Positions 1 to 9,510 are shown, counted from the stretch's first letter. The stretch: 64,000 nt of DNA from Paenibacillus sp. JDR-2 (GCF_000023585.1 NC_012914.1:272001-336000); one strand, 5' to 3'. Numbers and translations: made by a program. The notes: generated by a model from the sequence alone, not told the origin.

Positions 1-429
1 GCTGAAGATGCGCAGACGGTCTTTTTTATCGACGTTGTCCGCAAGGAAAGGGATGGCCAGCACCTGAAATACGGTCGCGAAAATCCCGGTCAGAACGGCC
101 ATTGTAACCAGGCTGCTCTCTGATTCGAACAGCGAACGTCCGGCCAATACGATGCCGCTGCATAAGGCGCCGATAACAAGCAGCCGCTTGCGGCTGATGC
201 GGTCGCCAAACAGGCCGATCGGAATAAAGCAGATCGCCGTAGCGAGAGACTGCATGCCGACGACCGTCCCGCTCATGGCGTCGGGGTAGCCTAACTCGTG
301 GATATATAAGTTGTAGAGTACGGAAAACAAGCCCATACCGAATTGATATAACATGTTCGACAGGAAGAAGAGACGGATATTACGGGACCAGCCTCTCCAT
401 TCCGCTGCGGTAGACTGAATGATTTTCAT
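1..429 (-). CDS. MFS transporter, N-terminal part (runs off the window)
   Basis: The open frame reads from an ATG at 429 to the window edge, giving 143 residues with no stop. The start MKIIQSTAAEWRGW is followed by about four hydrophobic helices. The loop after helix 2 reads GDRISRKR, the MFS signature between helices 2 and 3 (G-D-R-x-x-R-(K/R)-R). This is a proton- or ion-coupled permease of the inner membrane. The substrate cannot be judged from the N-terminal third. A good Shine-Dalgarno (AGGAGG) lies upstream of the ATG on the minus strand. The gene is divergent from the DUF423 gene at 556. Confidence 0.85.
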   Translation of the reverse strand, partial: MKIIQSTAAEWRGWSRNIRLFFLSNMLYQFGMGLFSVLYNLYIHELGYPDAMSGTVVGMQSLATAICFIPIGLFGDRISRKRLLVIGALCSGIVLAGRSLFESESSLVTMAVLTGIFATVFQVLAIPFLADNVDKKDRLRIFS

Positions 430-555
430 GTTGTAGGTGCCTCCTGATGCTGTTCCAACCAACTACAATACTACCGGTCGGGCCGTAAAGCAATCGGAAA
501 TTATTGCGGATCGTGATATGCTAGAGGAAGAAAATTGAAGAGATGAGGGAGCAAA

Positions 556-918
556 ATGCAGACGTTTGTTGTGCTGGGTTGTATTTTGATGGCCGCAGCG
601 GTAGCCATTGGCGCGTTTGGCGCGCATGCGCTGAAGAGTCGAATCGAACCGGACAAGCTGAAGGTGTATGAGACCGGCGTGCAGTATCACATCATTCATG
701 CGTTAGGATTAATTGGCGTTGGTCTGCTCGCGGACCGTTATCCGGATTCCGGCATCATCGTAACGGGAGGCTGGCTCCTGGCGGTGGGGATTGTATTGTT
801 CTCCGGAAGCCTCTACGTGCTCAGCCTAAAAAGAGTGCGTCTGCTTGGTCCGGTCACGCCGCTTGGCGGCTTGTCCTTTATTGTGGGCTGGGTGCTCATT
901 GCGATTGGCGTGCTGTAA
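556..918 (+). CDS. DUF423 family membrane protein (YwdK/YgdD-like)
   Basis: A 120-residue, very hydrophobic protein with four predicted membrane helices. The N-terminal half carries the family hallmark AxGAFGAHALK followed by a Y-x-x-G-V-Q-Y-H-x-x-H-A-L pattern (residues about 20-50), typical of DUF423. The family is widespread in bacteria and has no firmly assigned function. A GAGGGAG Shine-Dalgarno sits just upstream of the ATG. The gene stands alone and ends in a strong terminator shared with the convergent glyoxalase-fold gene. Confidence 0.88.
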   Translation: MQTFVVLGCILMAAAVAIGAFGAHALKSRIEPDKLKVYETGVQYHIIHALGLIGVGLLADRYPDSGIIVTGGWLLAVGIVLFSGSLYVLSLKRVRLLGPVTPLGGLSFIVGWVLIAIGVL

Positions 919-924
919 AAACAA

Positions 925-966
925 AGACATCTGCCTCGCGAAAGGCAGATGTCTTCTTTCTTTTTC
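925..966. terminator. Bidirectional rho-independent terminator
   Basis: A perfect 12-bp stem (AGACATCTGCCT and its complement) with a 6-nt loop is followed by a T-rich run. It lies between two convergent genes that end at 918 and 966. Confidence 0.9.
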
Positions 967-1421
967 TAAACCTTGCCGGACATATCGAAATCAACGTCCT
1001 CAATAAACTCGATAACCTCTCCGTTTGGGCTATGAACAAGCGCGTTTGTGACGATAAGCGGCGGCACTCCTAGGGTTAAGCTCGCCGGCTCGACGTAAGC
1101 TTTTGCGCCATGCGCCAATGCTTTCGCATACATCTCTTCAGCGTTATTCACGTAAAAGGCCAGATGTAATAAGGCCCCGTGAGCGACCTCATCCTCCGAT
1201 TGCGCCTTTTTCCCCTGGGCAGGGATAACCGCGTCGTTATCGAAAATCTCCAAGCAGGTTCTGCCGTCGGGCGAGATCAGCATGGAAGCGTCCTTGATTT
1301 GAAAAGACGGCAGACTCCAGTGATGGCCCACCTTAAACCCCAACACTTTTGTATAGAAGGCAATCGTTGCTTCATAATCTTTCGCTTGAATGGCGATATG
1401 GGACAACCCGATAATGCTCAT
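966..1421 (-). CDS. VOC (glyoxalase/bleomycin resistance fold) protein
   Basis: A 151-residue protein starting MSIIGLSHIAIQ. It has the two beta-alpha-beta-beta-beta halves of the vicinal-oxygen-chelate fold: the first half has H8 and the LEIF strand, the second has HLAFYV and ends in VIEFIED. The His/Glu pattern fits the usual metal site, so it could act in glyoxal or aromatic chemistry, or as a binding protein; the substrate is not predictable. A longer frame exists upstream, but GAGGAGG lies 6 nt before the ATG at 1421, which decides the start. Confidence 0.85.
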   Translation of the reverse strand: MSIIGLSHIAIQAKDYEATIAFYTKVLGFKVGHHWSLPSFQIKDASMLISPDGRTCLEIFDNDAVIPAQGKKAQSEDEVAHGALLHLAFYVNNAEEMYAKALAHGAKAYVEPASLTLGVPPLIVTNALVHSPNGEVIEFIEDVDFDMSGKV

Positions 1422-1579
1422 TGTTCGGCCTCCTCGAATACGGTCCACTAATTGTATTAGAATGGAGGGAACTGGGGAATGCGAATCGTAAGGAGATTAT
1501 TTTATAATTCCTTTGAAAAAAAGGTCTTCTGAATGATCCGCCTAATTATCTGAATTATTTGTTCTGGAGGTGCCAACGT

Positions 1580-2017
1580 ATGGCGGAATATGCAATGGAT
1601 GAGGTGGACCGAAGAATTATGCAGCTGCTTCAGCTCAATGCGCGAATGCCTGTATCTCAGATTAGCAAAGAGGTATCCATGTCTCAGCCGTCCGTGAAGG
1701 AAAGGATTATGAAGCTGGAGGAGAAAGGGGTAATTTCCGGGTATTCGGCGGTATTAAACCTACGGAACCTGAACAGAGGGACAACGACGTTTATCCTTTT
1801 TAAGACCGAGCAATGCCAGGAATTCGTTGATTTTTGCGAAACGGCCATGGAAGTAACCGATTTATACCGCATCAGCGGGGAGTATAACTATCTGATCAAA
1901 GTGCAAACCGCATCCATCGAAGAGCTTGCTTTGTTTCAGGACAGCCTTACGGGGATAGGCGTATCGAAGTCACATATCAGCATGAAAAATATTATAGAGA
2001 ACCGGATTTTGCTGTAA
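1580..2017 (+). CDS. Lrp/AsnC family transcriptional regulator
   Basis: A 145-residue regulator. Residues about 6-50 (MDEVDRRIMQLLQLNARM...SQISKEVSMSQPSVKERIMKLEEKGVI) form the AsnC-type winged helix-turn-helix. The C-terminal half has the RAM ligand-binding pattern with the conserved turn ISGEYNYLIKV. Proteins of this family form octamers and respond to amino acids. A TTG 21 nt upstream is in frame, but CTGGAGG sits 8 nt before the ATG at 1580, so that start is used. No neighbouring amino-acid gene is present, so the regulon is unknown. Confidence 0.9.
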   Translation: MAEYAMDEVDRRIMQLLQLNARMPVSQISKEVSMSQPSVKERIMKLEEKGVISGYSAVLNLRNLNRGTTTFILFKTEQCQEFVDFCETAMEVTDLYRISGEYNYLIKVQTASIEELALFQDSLTGIGVSKSHISMKNIIENRILL

Positions 2018-2064
2018 ACGAGGCATCGGACATTGTACAGTAATTCGCTTCTTCGGCGTTATGC

Positions 2065-2090
2065 AAAAAACCAGCCGCAATAGGCTGGCT
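2065..2090 (-). terminator. Rho-independent terminator of the DUF2277 gene
   Basis: On the minus strand CCAGCC-TATTGC-GGCTGG is followed directly by TTTTTT. It lies 60 nt after the DUF2277 stop. The stem-loop is almost the same as the one at 2555-2582. Confidence 0.8.
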
Positions 2091-2149
2091 TATTGCATGC
2101 TGCCTTCGGCTTCCTCATTGAAGCGCTGCGGCTGTCCTTCCGGACGCAT

Positions 2150-2428
2150 CTACTCGGAACCGTTGCCAAAGCGCTTTGCGTTTCGAATCCGCGCGCGCTC
2201 GATCTCGACCTCGCGATTGCGCGGTTCGGCATTCGTGACCAGCGAGCCGAGCAGCTTGCGCGCCGCCTCCGCGACCTCCCCGATCGCTAGATGGAACGCT
2301 TCCTCATTCGCCTTAGACGGCGTGTTGAATCCTGACAGCTTGCGGACGAACTGGAGCGCTGCCGCCTGAATTTCCTCATCGGATGCCGGCGGATCGAAAT
2401 TATACAGCGTCTTAATATTTCGGCACAT
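2150..2428 (-). CDS. DUF2277 family protein
   Basis: A 92-residue protein that begins MCRNIKTLYNFDPPASDEEI, the invariant opening of the DUF2277 family, followed by an alpha-helical core and an Arg-rich tail (REVEIERARIRNAKRFG). No activity is established for the family. A Cys at position 2 and the strict N-terminus suggest that the first residues are functionally important. AAAGGAG lies 7-8 nt before the ATG. The gene is monocistronic. Confidence 0.85.
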   Translation of the reverse strand: MCRNIKTLYNFDPPASDEEIQAAALQFVRKLSGFNTPSKANEEAFHLAIGEVAEAARKLLGSLVTNAEPRNREVEIERARIRNAKRFGNGSE

Positions 2429-2554
2429 AAAGCTTCTCCTTTCGGTTGTCCAGCGTTGCCTTTATGATACTACATCGACTGCGGCCGGGCCAGCCGGGTT
2501 CTTGCTGCTCCATGCTCATCACGCGGCCCATGAAGGTTAATGGAACTAAATATA

Positions 2555-2582
2555 AAAAGCCAGCCGCAAGAGGCTGGCTTTT
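2555..2582 (-). terminator. Rho-independent terminator of the YfbR-like gene
   Basis: AAAAGCCAGCC and its complement form an 11-bp stem around a 6-nt loop, giving a T-run on the minus strand. It lies 27 nt beyond the YfbR-like stop codon. Confidence 0.8.
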
Positions 2583-2608
2583 GTGCGTTTGGAAAAAGAG
2601 AGAGAAGA

Positions 2609-3238
2609 TTACTCGGCTAAAGCTTCTTTCGTAATCTTTTCGATATCAATCGGGGATTTAACGCCTTGCGCGACAAGGTCGGGGAGAATATGCGCGAGGA
2701 AGTAATCGACGCAATGGAGCTTGATTTCTTTGATTTTGATCAGCGCTGACCGGTACATCACGATAAATTCTTTTTCCGTGTTGCCAAGCTGAAGCTCGAT
2801 AAAAGCCTCGTAGATCTGATCCAGCTTATCCGCCACTTCAAGGATTTGGCCTTCCACGGATTGGTCCTTTCCTTCGCGCAGCTGTCTGCGGAAAGTCGGC
2901 TTGAACTCCTCAGGAATATGATCGTCGATAAAATGCGCGACCATGCCTTCTTCAACCTGCAGCAGCATCGAGCGCAGCTCCATGGAGTAATGCTTAACGG
3001 GTGTCTTAATGTCTCCAATGAAAATTTCGCCATAGTCATGGCTGCTCGTAATCTCATAGAGCTTCTTCCAATCCACGGCGACTCCGTTCATTTCTTCAAT
3101 ATCCGCCAAAGTCTTCGCATATTGAACGACCTTCCAGGAATGCTCGGCTACGCTATGCGCCTGAAATTTGAATTTCCCCGGGCAGCGAATAATCCTCTCG
3201 AGATCGGTTAACGACTGAAAGTACGTATGAATTCCCAT
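2609..3238 (-). CDS. YfbR-like HD-domain 5'-deoxynucleotidase
   Basis: A 209-residue HD phosphohydrolase. The metal ligands of E. coli YfbR (H33, H68, D69, D137) have close counterparts here: H33 in AEHSW, H67-D68 in SSHDYGE, and D137 in LEVADKLD. YfbR removes the 5'-phosphate of deoxynucleoside monophosphates in the cytoplasm; this protein is likely to do the same, but exact specificity is inferred. The length matches the family (about 200 residues). It is divergent from the GH3 gene across a 225-bp AT-rich intergenic region. Confidence 0.85.
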   Translation of the reverse strand: MGIHTYFQSLTDLERIIRCPGKFKFQAHSVAEHSWKVVQYAKTLADIEEMNGVAVDWKKLYEITSSHDYGEIFIGDIKTPVKHYSMELRSMLLQVEEGMVAHFIDDHIPEEFKPTFRRQLREGKDQSVEGQILEVADKLDQIYEAFIELQLGNTEKEFIVMYRSALIKIKEIKLHCVDYFLAHILPDLVAQGVKSPIDIEKITKEALAE

Positions 3239-3315
3239 AGGCTGAATTCCTTTCTTGGAATAAGGTAGTTTATATTCTGCTGCACTGCTCCAGTATATAT
3301 CCCGAATGTTATTGG

Positions 3316-3327
3316 ATCGTTAACGAT
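3316..3327. promoter_or_regulatory. 12-bp perfect palindrome, possible operator
   Basis: ATCGTTAACGAT lies midway between the divergent YfbR-like and GH3 genes. Its central-symmetry form resembles LacI-family operators, which often control glycosidase genes, but no such regulator is encoded nearby. The assignment is inference. Confidence 0.3.
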
Positions 3328-3463
3328 ATTTGGGAATTAATGTATAAACTCGTAATCGCATAGTTAATAAGGGAAAATAGTTGAATGTTTATTATGTTTT
3401 CGCGATATAGAATTTGTTATGATAATACTTAGTGCATCTAGAAACTTATTAGGAGATAACATA

Positions 3464-6241
3464 ATGAATACACATGGCATTCCATTAGAAGGTTTTGCGG
3501 CGTTCAGCAGAAAGGTAGCGGCGGAAGGCGCGGTTCTGCTTAAGAACGACGGACAAGTGCTTCCGGTTCGTACCGGCGAAAGCGTTGCAATCTTTGGCCG
3601 GACGCAAGTGAACTACTACCGCAGCGGAACAGGGTCGGGCGGCAGCGTGAACGTAACCCATACGACAAATCTGCTGGACGGCATGCGAAGCAAGAAGAAT
3701 GTTAAGGTTAACGAAGAGCTGGCGGCTGTTTACGAGAAATGGATCGAGCAGAATCCGTTCGATAACGGCGGCGGCGGCTGGGCGGCGGAGCCTTGGCATC
3801 AGAAGGAAATGCCGCTATCGGCAGAGCTTGTATCGCAGGCTAGAAGCCAATCGGACAAGGCGATTGTTGTTATTGGACGTACGGCGGGCGAGGATCAGGA
3901 CAATGCGGTGAAGCCGGGCAGTTATCTGCTGACGGATGAAGAGATCGCTATGCTGCAAGCCGTTACGGCACAGTTCGAGCAAACGGCCGTTGTGCTGAAC
4001 GTATCCAATATTATCGATATGAGTTGGTTAAACAGAAATGAAATGAAATCGATTCCATCCATTATTTACGCATGGCAAGGCGGTATGGAGGGCGGCAACG
4101 CGATTGCCGACGTGCTGGTTGGAGACGTATCGCCAAGCGGCAAATTAACGGATACGATCGCATATTCGATTGACGATTATCCGTCCACGCGCAACTATGG
4201 CAATGAGCTCAACAACTTGTACGAAGAAGATATTTATGTTGGCTACCGCTACTTCGAGACGTTTGCGCCGGAGAAGGTTCAGTTCGAATTTGGTTATGGC
4301 TTGTCTTACGCAACCTTCGCCAGCGTGCCGGATCAGGCTAAGCTTACGGTCAAAGGCGGGAAGGAACATATCGAGCTTGGCGTAACGGTGACCAATACCG
4401 GTTCGGTCTACTCGGGTAAAGAAACGGTGCAGGTCTACTACGAAGCGCCCCAAGGCCAGTTGGGCAAGCCTGCAAAAGCACTGGCGGCATTCGCCAAGAC
4501 AAAGGGGCTTCAACCGGGTCAGTCGCAGCGGCTTACGTTAAGCTTCCCGGCTCATGCGATGGCTTCCTATGACGATGCGGGCGTGACGGGTCATTCTTCC
4601 GCTTATGTACTGGAAGCGGGGACGTACCGCATTTATGTCGGGAATAGCGTCCGGAATGTCTCGGCGGTAGCCGTGGACGGGCAAGAGGGCTATATCGTAG
4701 ACGCTCTTCAAGTGGTAGAGCAGCTGACGGAAGCGATGGCTCCAACGGTCGGCTTCTCGCGGCTGAAGCCGGGCGCCCGCAAGGAAGACGGCACGTATGA
4801 GCTGACTTCCGCGGAAGTGCCGGTTCGCAAGGTTTCGCTTGCGGAGCGAATCGAGAACAACCTGCCGGCGAGCCTCGCGCAGACGGGCGATCAAGGCTAC
4901 AAGCTGCAGGATGTAGCGAGCGGTCAAGTAAGCATGGAGTCCTTCATCGCGCAGCTAAGCGATGAGGATCTGGCCGCAATTGTCCGGGGTGAAGGCATGT
5001 CCAGCCCGAAGGTGACGCCGGGTACGGCATCGGCCTTTGGCGGGGTTAGCGAAAATCTGCTTGCCTTCGGCATTCCGGTTGCCTGTACGGCGGACGGTCC
5101 ATCGGGCATCCGCATGGACAGCGGCCATAAAGCTACGCAGGTAGCCATCGGTACCCTGCTTGCAGCGACTTGGAATACGGAGCTTGTAGAAGAGCTGTAT
5201 GTGCTGGAAGGGCGGGAGCTGCTCGGCAACGATATTGATGCTCTCCTTGGTCCGGGCCTTAATATCCGCCGCAGCCCGTTAAACGGCCGCAACTTCGAAT
5301 ATTTCTCCGAGGATCCGCTGGTATCCGGAGCGTTTGCGGCAGCGTGCACGCGCGGCATTATGAAGGGCGGATCGAATGCGACGCTGAAGCATTTCGCCTG
5401 CAACAACCAGGAGCAATACCGTCACCGCGTGAATGCGGTTGTATCGGAGCGCGCGCTTCGCGAGGTTTATCTGAAAGGGTTCGAGATTGCGGTCAAAGAG
5501 GGCGGAGCCAATTCGATCATGACCTCCTACAATCCGATTAACGGCCATTGGGCGGCCTCCAACTATGATCTGAACACAACGATTCTTCGCGGCGAGTGGG
5601 GCTTTAAAGGTATCGTTATGACCGACTGGTGGGCGGTTATGAATGATGTTGTAGAGGGCGGCCAGGCTGACCGTAAGTTCACGAACTGGATGGTTCGTTC
5701 CCAGAACGATCTGTATATGGTCGTGTCCAACTACGGCGCGGAATCCAATGTATGGGGAGACAATACGCTGGAATCGCTGGAGAACGGAACGTTAACCCGC
5801 GGAGAGCTGCAGCGCAGCGCCATGAACATCTGCGATTTTATTATGAAAGCGCCGGTATTCGGTAGAGAGCTGGTAACGGAGGAGAAGGCAGAGCGGTTCG
5901 AGCCGGACGCGGAACTGTCCGCGCCGCGTGCGCAGTCTCTGACCGACCGTGCTCAGGTGACGTTTACGGCGGAAGAGCCGGCTGTGATGAAGGTCGAGCA
6001 AAGCGGCGTATACCGGATTACGGTTCATCTGATGTCGACCGAGTTCGCTTGGGCGCAAAGCGCGTGCAACGTACTGATCAACGGCAAGTTGATGACCACC
6101 GTTCAGACGAACGGCACGGAAAGCGCCTGGATCCGCCAGAAGCTGGTGAAGGTGGAGCTTCCGGCAGGCATATATGAGCTTAAGCTGGATTTCGTAAAGC
6201 CGGGCATGCAGATTGACTGGATTGAGTTCGTGCAGGAATAA
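3464..6241 (+). CDS. Glycoside hydrolase family 3 beta-glucosidase, swapped domain order
   Basis: A 925-residue exo-glycosidase without a signal peptide, so probably cytoplasmic. Domains are in swapped order. The GH3 alpha/beta-sandwich domain comes first (GAVLLKNDGQVLPV at about 18-31, up to about 290), then a fibronectin-III-like domain (about 310-400), then the GH3 TIM-barrel domain (about 490-780). The nucleophile is Asp721 in GIVMTDWW, and substrate-binding residues lie in KHFACNNQE and ADGPSGIRMD. A C-terminal beta-sandwich (about 825-925) resembles a CBM6/35-type module. The start at 3464 has AGGAG 8 nt upstream; the frame extends 15 codons further, but that start has no such site. It probably hydrolyses beta-glucosides or xylosides delivered by an importer. 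It is followed by a terminator, so it is a single-gene unit. Confidence 0.92.
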   Translation: MNTHGIPLEGFAAFSRKVAAEGAVLLKNDGQVLPVRTGESVAIFGRTQVNYYRSGTGSGGSVNVTHTTNLLDGMRSKKNVKVNEELAAVYEKWIEQNPFDNGGGGWAAEPWHQKEMPLSAELVSQARSQSDKAIVVIGRTAGEDQDNAVKPGSYLLTDEEIAMLQAVTAQFEQTAVVLNVSNIIDMSWLNRNEMKSIPSIIYAWQGGMEGGNAIADVLVGDVSPSGKLTDTIAYSIDDYPSTRNYGNELNNLYEEDIYVGYRYFETFAPEKVQFEFGYGLSYATFASVPDQAKLTVKGGKEHIELGVTVTNTGSVYSGKETVQVYYEAPQGQLGKPAKALAAFAKTKGLQPGQSQRLTLSFPAHAMASYDDAGVTGHSSAYVLEAGTYRIYVGNSVRNVSAVAVDGQEGYIVDALQVVEQLTEAMAPTVGFSRLKPGARKEDGTYELTSAEVPVRKVSLAERIENNLPASLAQTGDQGYKLQDVASGQVSMESFIAQLSDEDLAAIVRGEGMSSPKVTPGTASAFGGVSENLLAFGIPVACTADGPSGIRMDSGHKATQVAIGTLLAATWNTELVEELYVLEGRELLGNDIDALLGPGLNIRRSPLNGRNFEYFSEDPLVSGAFAAACTRGIMKGGSNATLKHFACNNQEQYRHRVNAVVSERALREVYLKGFEIAVKEGGANSIMTSYNPINGHWAASNYDLNTTILRGEWGFKGIVMTDWWAVMNDVVEGGQADRKFTNWMVRSQNDLYMVVSNYGAESNVWGDNTLESLENGTLTRGELQRSAMNICDFIMKAPVFGRELVTEEKAERFEPDAELSAPRAQSLTDRAQVTFTAEEPAVMKVEQSGVYRITVHLMSTEFAWAQSACNVLINGKLMTTVQTNGTESAWIRQKLVKVELPAGIYELKLDFVKPGMQIDWIEFVQE

Positions 6242-6260
6242 CAGCCGTACGTATGCGAAA

Positions 6261-6288
6261 GGGATGCCTTTGGGCATCCCTTTTTTAC
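6261..6288 (+). terminator. Rho-independent terminator of the GH3 gene
   Basis: GGGATGCC and GGCATCCC form an 8-bp stem with a short loop, followed by a run of six T residues. Confidence 0.9.
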
Positions 6289-6381
6289 GGCTTTATTTGA
6301 AATTCGCCAGCTGTCCGTGTATGGTAGAAGCAGCAGATAAGGGATATTTACCGATATCGTACAAAGGAATGGTGTGAAGTC

Positions 6382-7539
6382 TTGGAATTATTAATAAAAG
6401 AATTGCAGCAGATGAATGTCCAGTATGCGATTAAAAGCGAGGTTAAGACAGGGCTTGCTGAGATTTTGCAGCTTCTGACGAAGGACAAGCTGAATCTGCT
6501 GGCCGGCAATTACGAGATTAAAGGACGCTCCAAGCTGAAGAAGCAGGAGCTCGCGGATGCGGTTCAAGCATCGATCATCGCTTCGGAAGAATTGAGCATG
6601 GCGCTCCTCATGGCTACCTCCCAGGAGTGGGAGTTGCTGCAGAAGCTACTGGCTGTTCCATCGCTGCAGGATGATTCTTTGGTTCCCGGAGCGTATATTT
6701 TTCTTATGAACGCGGGACTTGTCTATTCGTTCTACGATGGGGACAAGCTGCATTACGTGCTGCCCGAGGAAGTGAAGGAGACCTACGCGAAGGTTGTGAA
6801 TCCGGCCTTGCTGAAGGAACGGGAGCGCTGTCAGCAGGTATACGACTATATTCTCGCGGCCATGAATCTATACGGCGCATGCTCGTTTGATCAATTGATC
6901 GAGATCTATAATGCGCAGAACGAGGATCAACTGAATGAGGCGGAGTTTGACCGCATCTGCCAATTGCTGACCCGCCGGGAGCAGAGCTGGCATGTAGCGG
7001 GCAGCAGGCTGCTTGCGGATTATTATGACGAGGACAATCAGGAGGAGCTGGAAGAGCTGCTGGCGAGCGTTGCCGGCAAGCCTTACTATATCCCGGACAA
7101 ACAAGAGTTTCTCCGTTACGCGGAATATGGCTATTATGAGGTAACGCCTCAATTGGCCGGACTCGAGAAATATGTTCTCCAATATTTGTGCCCTGAGATA
7201 GAGGTTGCCCGGGATCTCATCTCGGAAATTCAATTCGATTGCTCGATGGCAAAACCGCTTGAAGAGATTATGATGGGCTTCGAGGCCCGGGGAATCGAGA
7301 TTCCGTCAAGAGAGCAGCTGGAGATGGTTGTTCATCTGGTTATCAATGTCTACAACAATACCCGGATGTGGTCGAATGGCGGCTTTAAGCCTAACGAACT
7401 GGATTCGTCCGGCGCAGGAGTGGCGTCAGTCCATAACGTCGTGCCGATGCAACAGCGTGCCGGATCGGCCAAGGTTGGCAGAAATGAGCCTTGTCCATGC
7501 GGAAGCGGGAAAAAATACAAGAAATGCTGCGGCGCTTAA
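6382..7539 (+). CDS. SEC-C motif protein with Rho-N/SAP-like N-terminus
   Basis: A 385-residue protein of unknown role. The C-terminus is a SEC-C zinc motif ([16 protein letters not shown], residues about 368-383), the Cys cluster also found at the end of SecA, where it binds zinc and SecB. Residues about 25-65 ([31 protein letters not shown]) look like the helix-extended-helix nucleic-acid-binding fold of Rho-N/SAP domains. The middle is alpha-helical and acidic. The start is a TTG at 6382 with a weak ribosome site; an ATG at 6412 is an alternative. The gene is flanked by terminators. Confidence 0.75.
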   Translation: MELLIKELQQMNVQYAIKSEVKTGLAEILQLLTKDKLNLLAGNYEIKGRSKLKKQELADAVQASIIASEELSMALLMATSQEWELLQKLLAVPSLQDDSLVPGAYIFLMNAGLVYSFYDGDKLHYVLPEEVKETYAKVVNPALLKERERCQQVYDYILAAMNLYGACSFDQLIEIYNAQNEDQLNEAEFDRICQLLTRREQSWHVAGSRLLADYYDEDNQEELEELLASVAGKPYYIPDKQEFLRYAEYGYYEVTPQLAGLEKYVLQYLCPEIEVARDLISEIQFDCSMAKPLEEIMMGFEARGIEIPSREQLEMVVHLVINVYNNTRMWSNGGFKPNELDSSGAGVASVHNVVPMQQRAGSAKVGRNEPCPCGSGKKYKKCCGA

Positions 7540-7550
7540 TTTCGCCCTGG

Positions 7551-7595
7551 CAAAAACACCTTCAGCCTTTATGGTTGAAGGTGTTTTTGTTTTTG
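7551..7595 (+). terminator. Rho-independent terminator of the SEC-C gene
   Basis: CAAAAACACCTTCA and its near-perfect complement form a long hairpin with an A-run before it and a T-run after it. It follows the stop codon by 12 nt. Confidence 0.9.
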
Positions 7596-7607
7596 CCTAA
7601 TGGAGGA

Positions 7608-7666
7608 AAATGCCAGGGTCATGTCGAAACCTAAGGAAAAATAGGGAAAATCGTAGGATGGCATTT
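7608..7666 (+). other. Possible structured leader of the chemotaxis receptor mRNA
   Basis: AAATGCCA (7608-7615) is exactly complementary to TGGCATTT (7659-7666) and encloses 43 purine-rich nucleotides. These include CCTA/TAGG, which could form an inner helix. It sits between the upstream terminator and the receptor start. It does not match the cyclic-di-GMP-I consensus (no GACGCAAAG core), so it is not assigned to a known riboswitch. A 7-codon frame (ATG at 7621) also lies inside it. Confidence 0.3.
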
Positions 7667-7696
7667 GGAATAATTAGTCGAAGGGGTAAAGACAGC

Positions 7697-9451
7697 ATGT
7701 ATATGTTTCGGAGCCGGTTAATACTGAAGTTATCTGTGATGATATTGGCGATCCTTGTTCTCTTGTCATCTGCCTTGATTTACATTCAGGTTCAGAACAC
7801 CAAGAAGGCAAGCGAGGAAGCGATCGGCAATTTCAATATTCATATGGCAGAGGCTTATGCCGGACAGTTTGATGTAAGCGCTTATGCGGATTTTGTGAAA
7901 GACCAGCAGGAGAACGATCTGTACTGGAAGATCCGGGAGCAGATGAATGAGTACAGGGAACGGATCGGAGCGATGTACGTCTATACGGTGCAGATTAACG
8001 ATAAGGGAGAGCCGATTCTGCTTATAGACGGGCAGCCGAAGGATTCAGACTCCGCTTCGCCGATTGGCGAAGTAACGGATATACCATTGGATGCTATAGG
8101 GAAGCTCAATAACGGGGAAACGGCCAAATCCGGCATCATCCGCAATGAGGAATACGGAGATTATATTTCTTCCTACGCTCCCCTGCGCGATGCAGGCGGG
8201 AAGATGATCGGTGTGCTTGGCATCGATACCGACGTATCGGTATCGAAAACGATCTATAAGGACGTTATCGGGGACAGCGTACCTCTCTTTATTATTATGG
8301 GAGTGCTCACTCTACTCGTGTTTCTGTTTATTGCCTTCTTCCTGGCACGTACTCTTAGACCGCTCGGGGTTATCGTAAAAGGAGCCGAAGCGATCGCCCA
8401 CGGCAATCTTGCGGAGGCAAGGCAGCAGCTTCAGGTAACGAAAGTGAAGTCGAAGGACGAGATTGGACAAGTCTATTCGGCCATGACGCAGATGATCGCG
8501 CGGCTTGGCGTTACGCTTGAGGATGTTGTCCGCGACATGGCTTTGACAACGCAAAGCATCGTTCATTCGACGGAGCAGTTCGGAACCGAAGCGGCTCAGA
8601 TGGTCGCGATGAACGAGAAGCTCGAGCATTCCGTAACGACGATGGCCGATGGCGCGCGTCATCAACGGATGGGAGCGGAAGAAAGCGCCAGCTCGATGGA
8701 GGATATCACGCAGGCGATCCAGCGCGTATCCGAGGCTTCCATGCAGGTATCAAGCGTATCGCATGAAGCGCTGGAGTCGGCCGAGCATGGAAGGGAATCC
8801 ATACACGGGTTGCGGCAGCAGGTCGAGCTGATGGCCTCGGTAGCTAAGCAGACGGCAGACTCGGTGGGGCTTCTGCAGAGCTATATGCAGCAGATTGAGC
8901 CGGTGCTTCAGTCAATTACGAGCATCTCGGACCAGACGAAGCTGCTTGCGCTGAACGCTTCCATTGAAGCGGCCCGCGCAGGCGAGCATGGTTCAGGCTT
9001 CGCCATTGTAGCCGGAGAGGTACGCAAGCTGGCAGAAGCATCCGCTATCTCGGCCTCCCAGGTAACATCCTTGCTCGAACAGATTGGACAGGAGTCCGTC
9101 CATATCGGCGATAGAATGCAGGCGGGCAGTGTCGAGATGGTAAAAGGCACGGAGCTGTCGGGCCGGGTAGAAGCTTTGTTCGACCGGACGATGGATCAGT
9201 TCATTCATGTAAACAGCCAGATTCAGGAGATCTCGGCAGCGGCTGAAGAAGTGTTGGCCGGCTCCGAGGAAGTAGCCGCTTCGGTTGAGCAGATCGCTCA
9301 GATTTCCCGCGCAACCGCAGACAGCTCGGCCACGCTGGAGCAGATGTCGAAGCATCAGCTGGAAGCAGCTAAACGGATTGCGGACACAACCGAACAGTTG
9401 AAGAGCCGCAGCGAAGGTTTGGAAGCGGCGGTAGGCAAATTTAAGCTCTAG
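7697..9451 (+). CDS. Methyl-accepting chemotaxis protein
   Basis: A 584-residue membrane receptor. A first helix (about 8-31) is followed by an extracellular sensor of about 160 residues with a CACHE-like pattern ([21 protein letters not shown]), a second helix (about 195-220), and a HAMP domain. The cytoplasmic coiled-coil signalling domain ends the protein, and its hairpin tip contains [17 protein letters not shown]. It signals to CheA/CheW; the ligand is unknown. The same frame has starts at 7610 and 7658, but 7658 lies inside the 3' arm of the leader hairpin and AAGGGG is 10 nt before the ATG at 7697, so 7697 is preferred. No che genes are nearby. Confidence 0.9.
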   Translation: MYMFRSRLILKLSVMILAILVLLSSALIYIQVQNTKKASEEAIGNFNIHMAEAYAGQFDVSAYADFVKDQQENDLYWKIREQMNEYRERIGAMYVYTVQINDKGEPILLIDGQPKDSDSASPIGEVTDIPLDAIGKLNNGETAKSGIIRNEEYGDYISSYAPLRDAGGKMIGVLGIDTDVSVSKTIYKDVIGDSVPLFIIMGVLTLLVFLFIAFFLARTLRPLGVIVKGAEAIAHGNLAEARQQLQVTKVKSKDEIGQVYSAMTQMIARLGVTLEDVVRDMALTTQSIVHSTEQFGTEAAQMVAMNEKLEHSVTTMADGARHQRMGAEESASSMEDITQAIQRVSEASMQVSSVSHEALESAEHGRESIHGLRQQVELMASVAKQTADSVGLLQSYMQQIEPVLQSITSISDQTKLLALNASIEAARAGEHGSGFAIVAGEVRKLAEASAISASQVTSLLEQIGQESVHIGDRMQAGSVEMVKGTELSGRVEALFDRTMDQFIHVNSQIQEISAAAEEVLAGSEEVAASVEQIAQISRATADSSATLEQMSKHQLEAAKRIADTTEQLKSRSEGLEAAVGKFKL

Positions 9452-9477
9452 TCTTATCATTGAATTATCAATAGCCA

Positions 9478-9510
9478 AGAAGCCCGGCCTCTTATGGCCG
9501 GGCTTCTTCT
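9478..9510. terminator. Bidirectional terminator
   Basis: AGCCCGGCC and GGCCGGGCT form a 9-bp GC stem with a 6-nt loop and a TTCTTCTT tail. It separates the convergent receptor and hydrolase genes and overlaps the hydrolase stop codon. Confidence 0.85.

Noticed and set aside
4145..6277. Long antisense frames inside the GH3 gene
   Set aside because: They are shadows of a high-GC coding region; the GH3 frame has domains, catalytic residues and a ribosome site.
7608..7666. Cyclic-di-GMP riboswitch
   Set aside because: The conserved GCAAACC and GACGCAAAG cores of class I are missing, and class II features were not seen.
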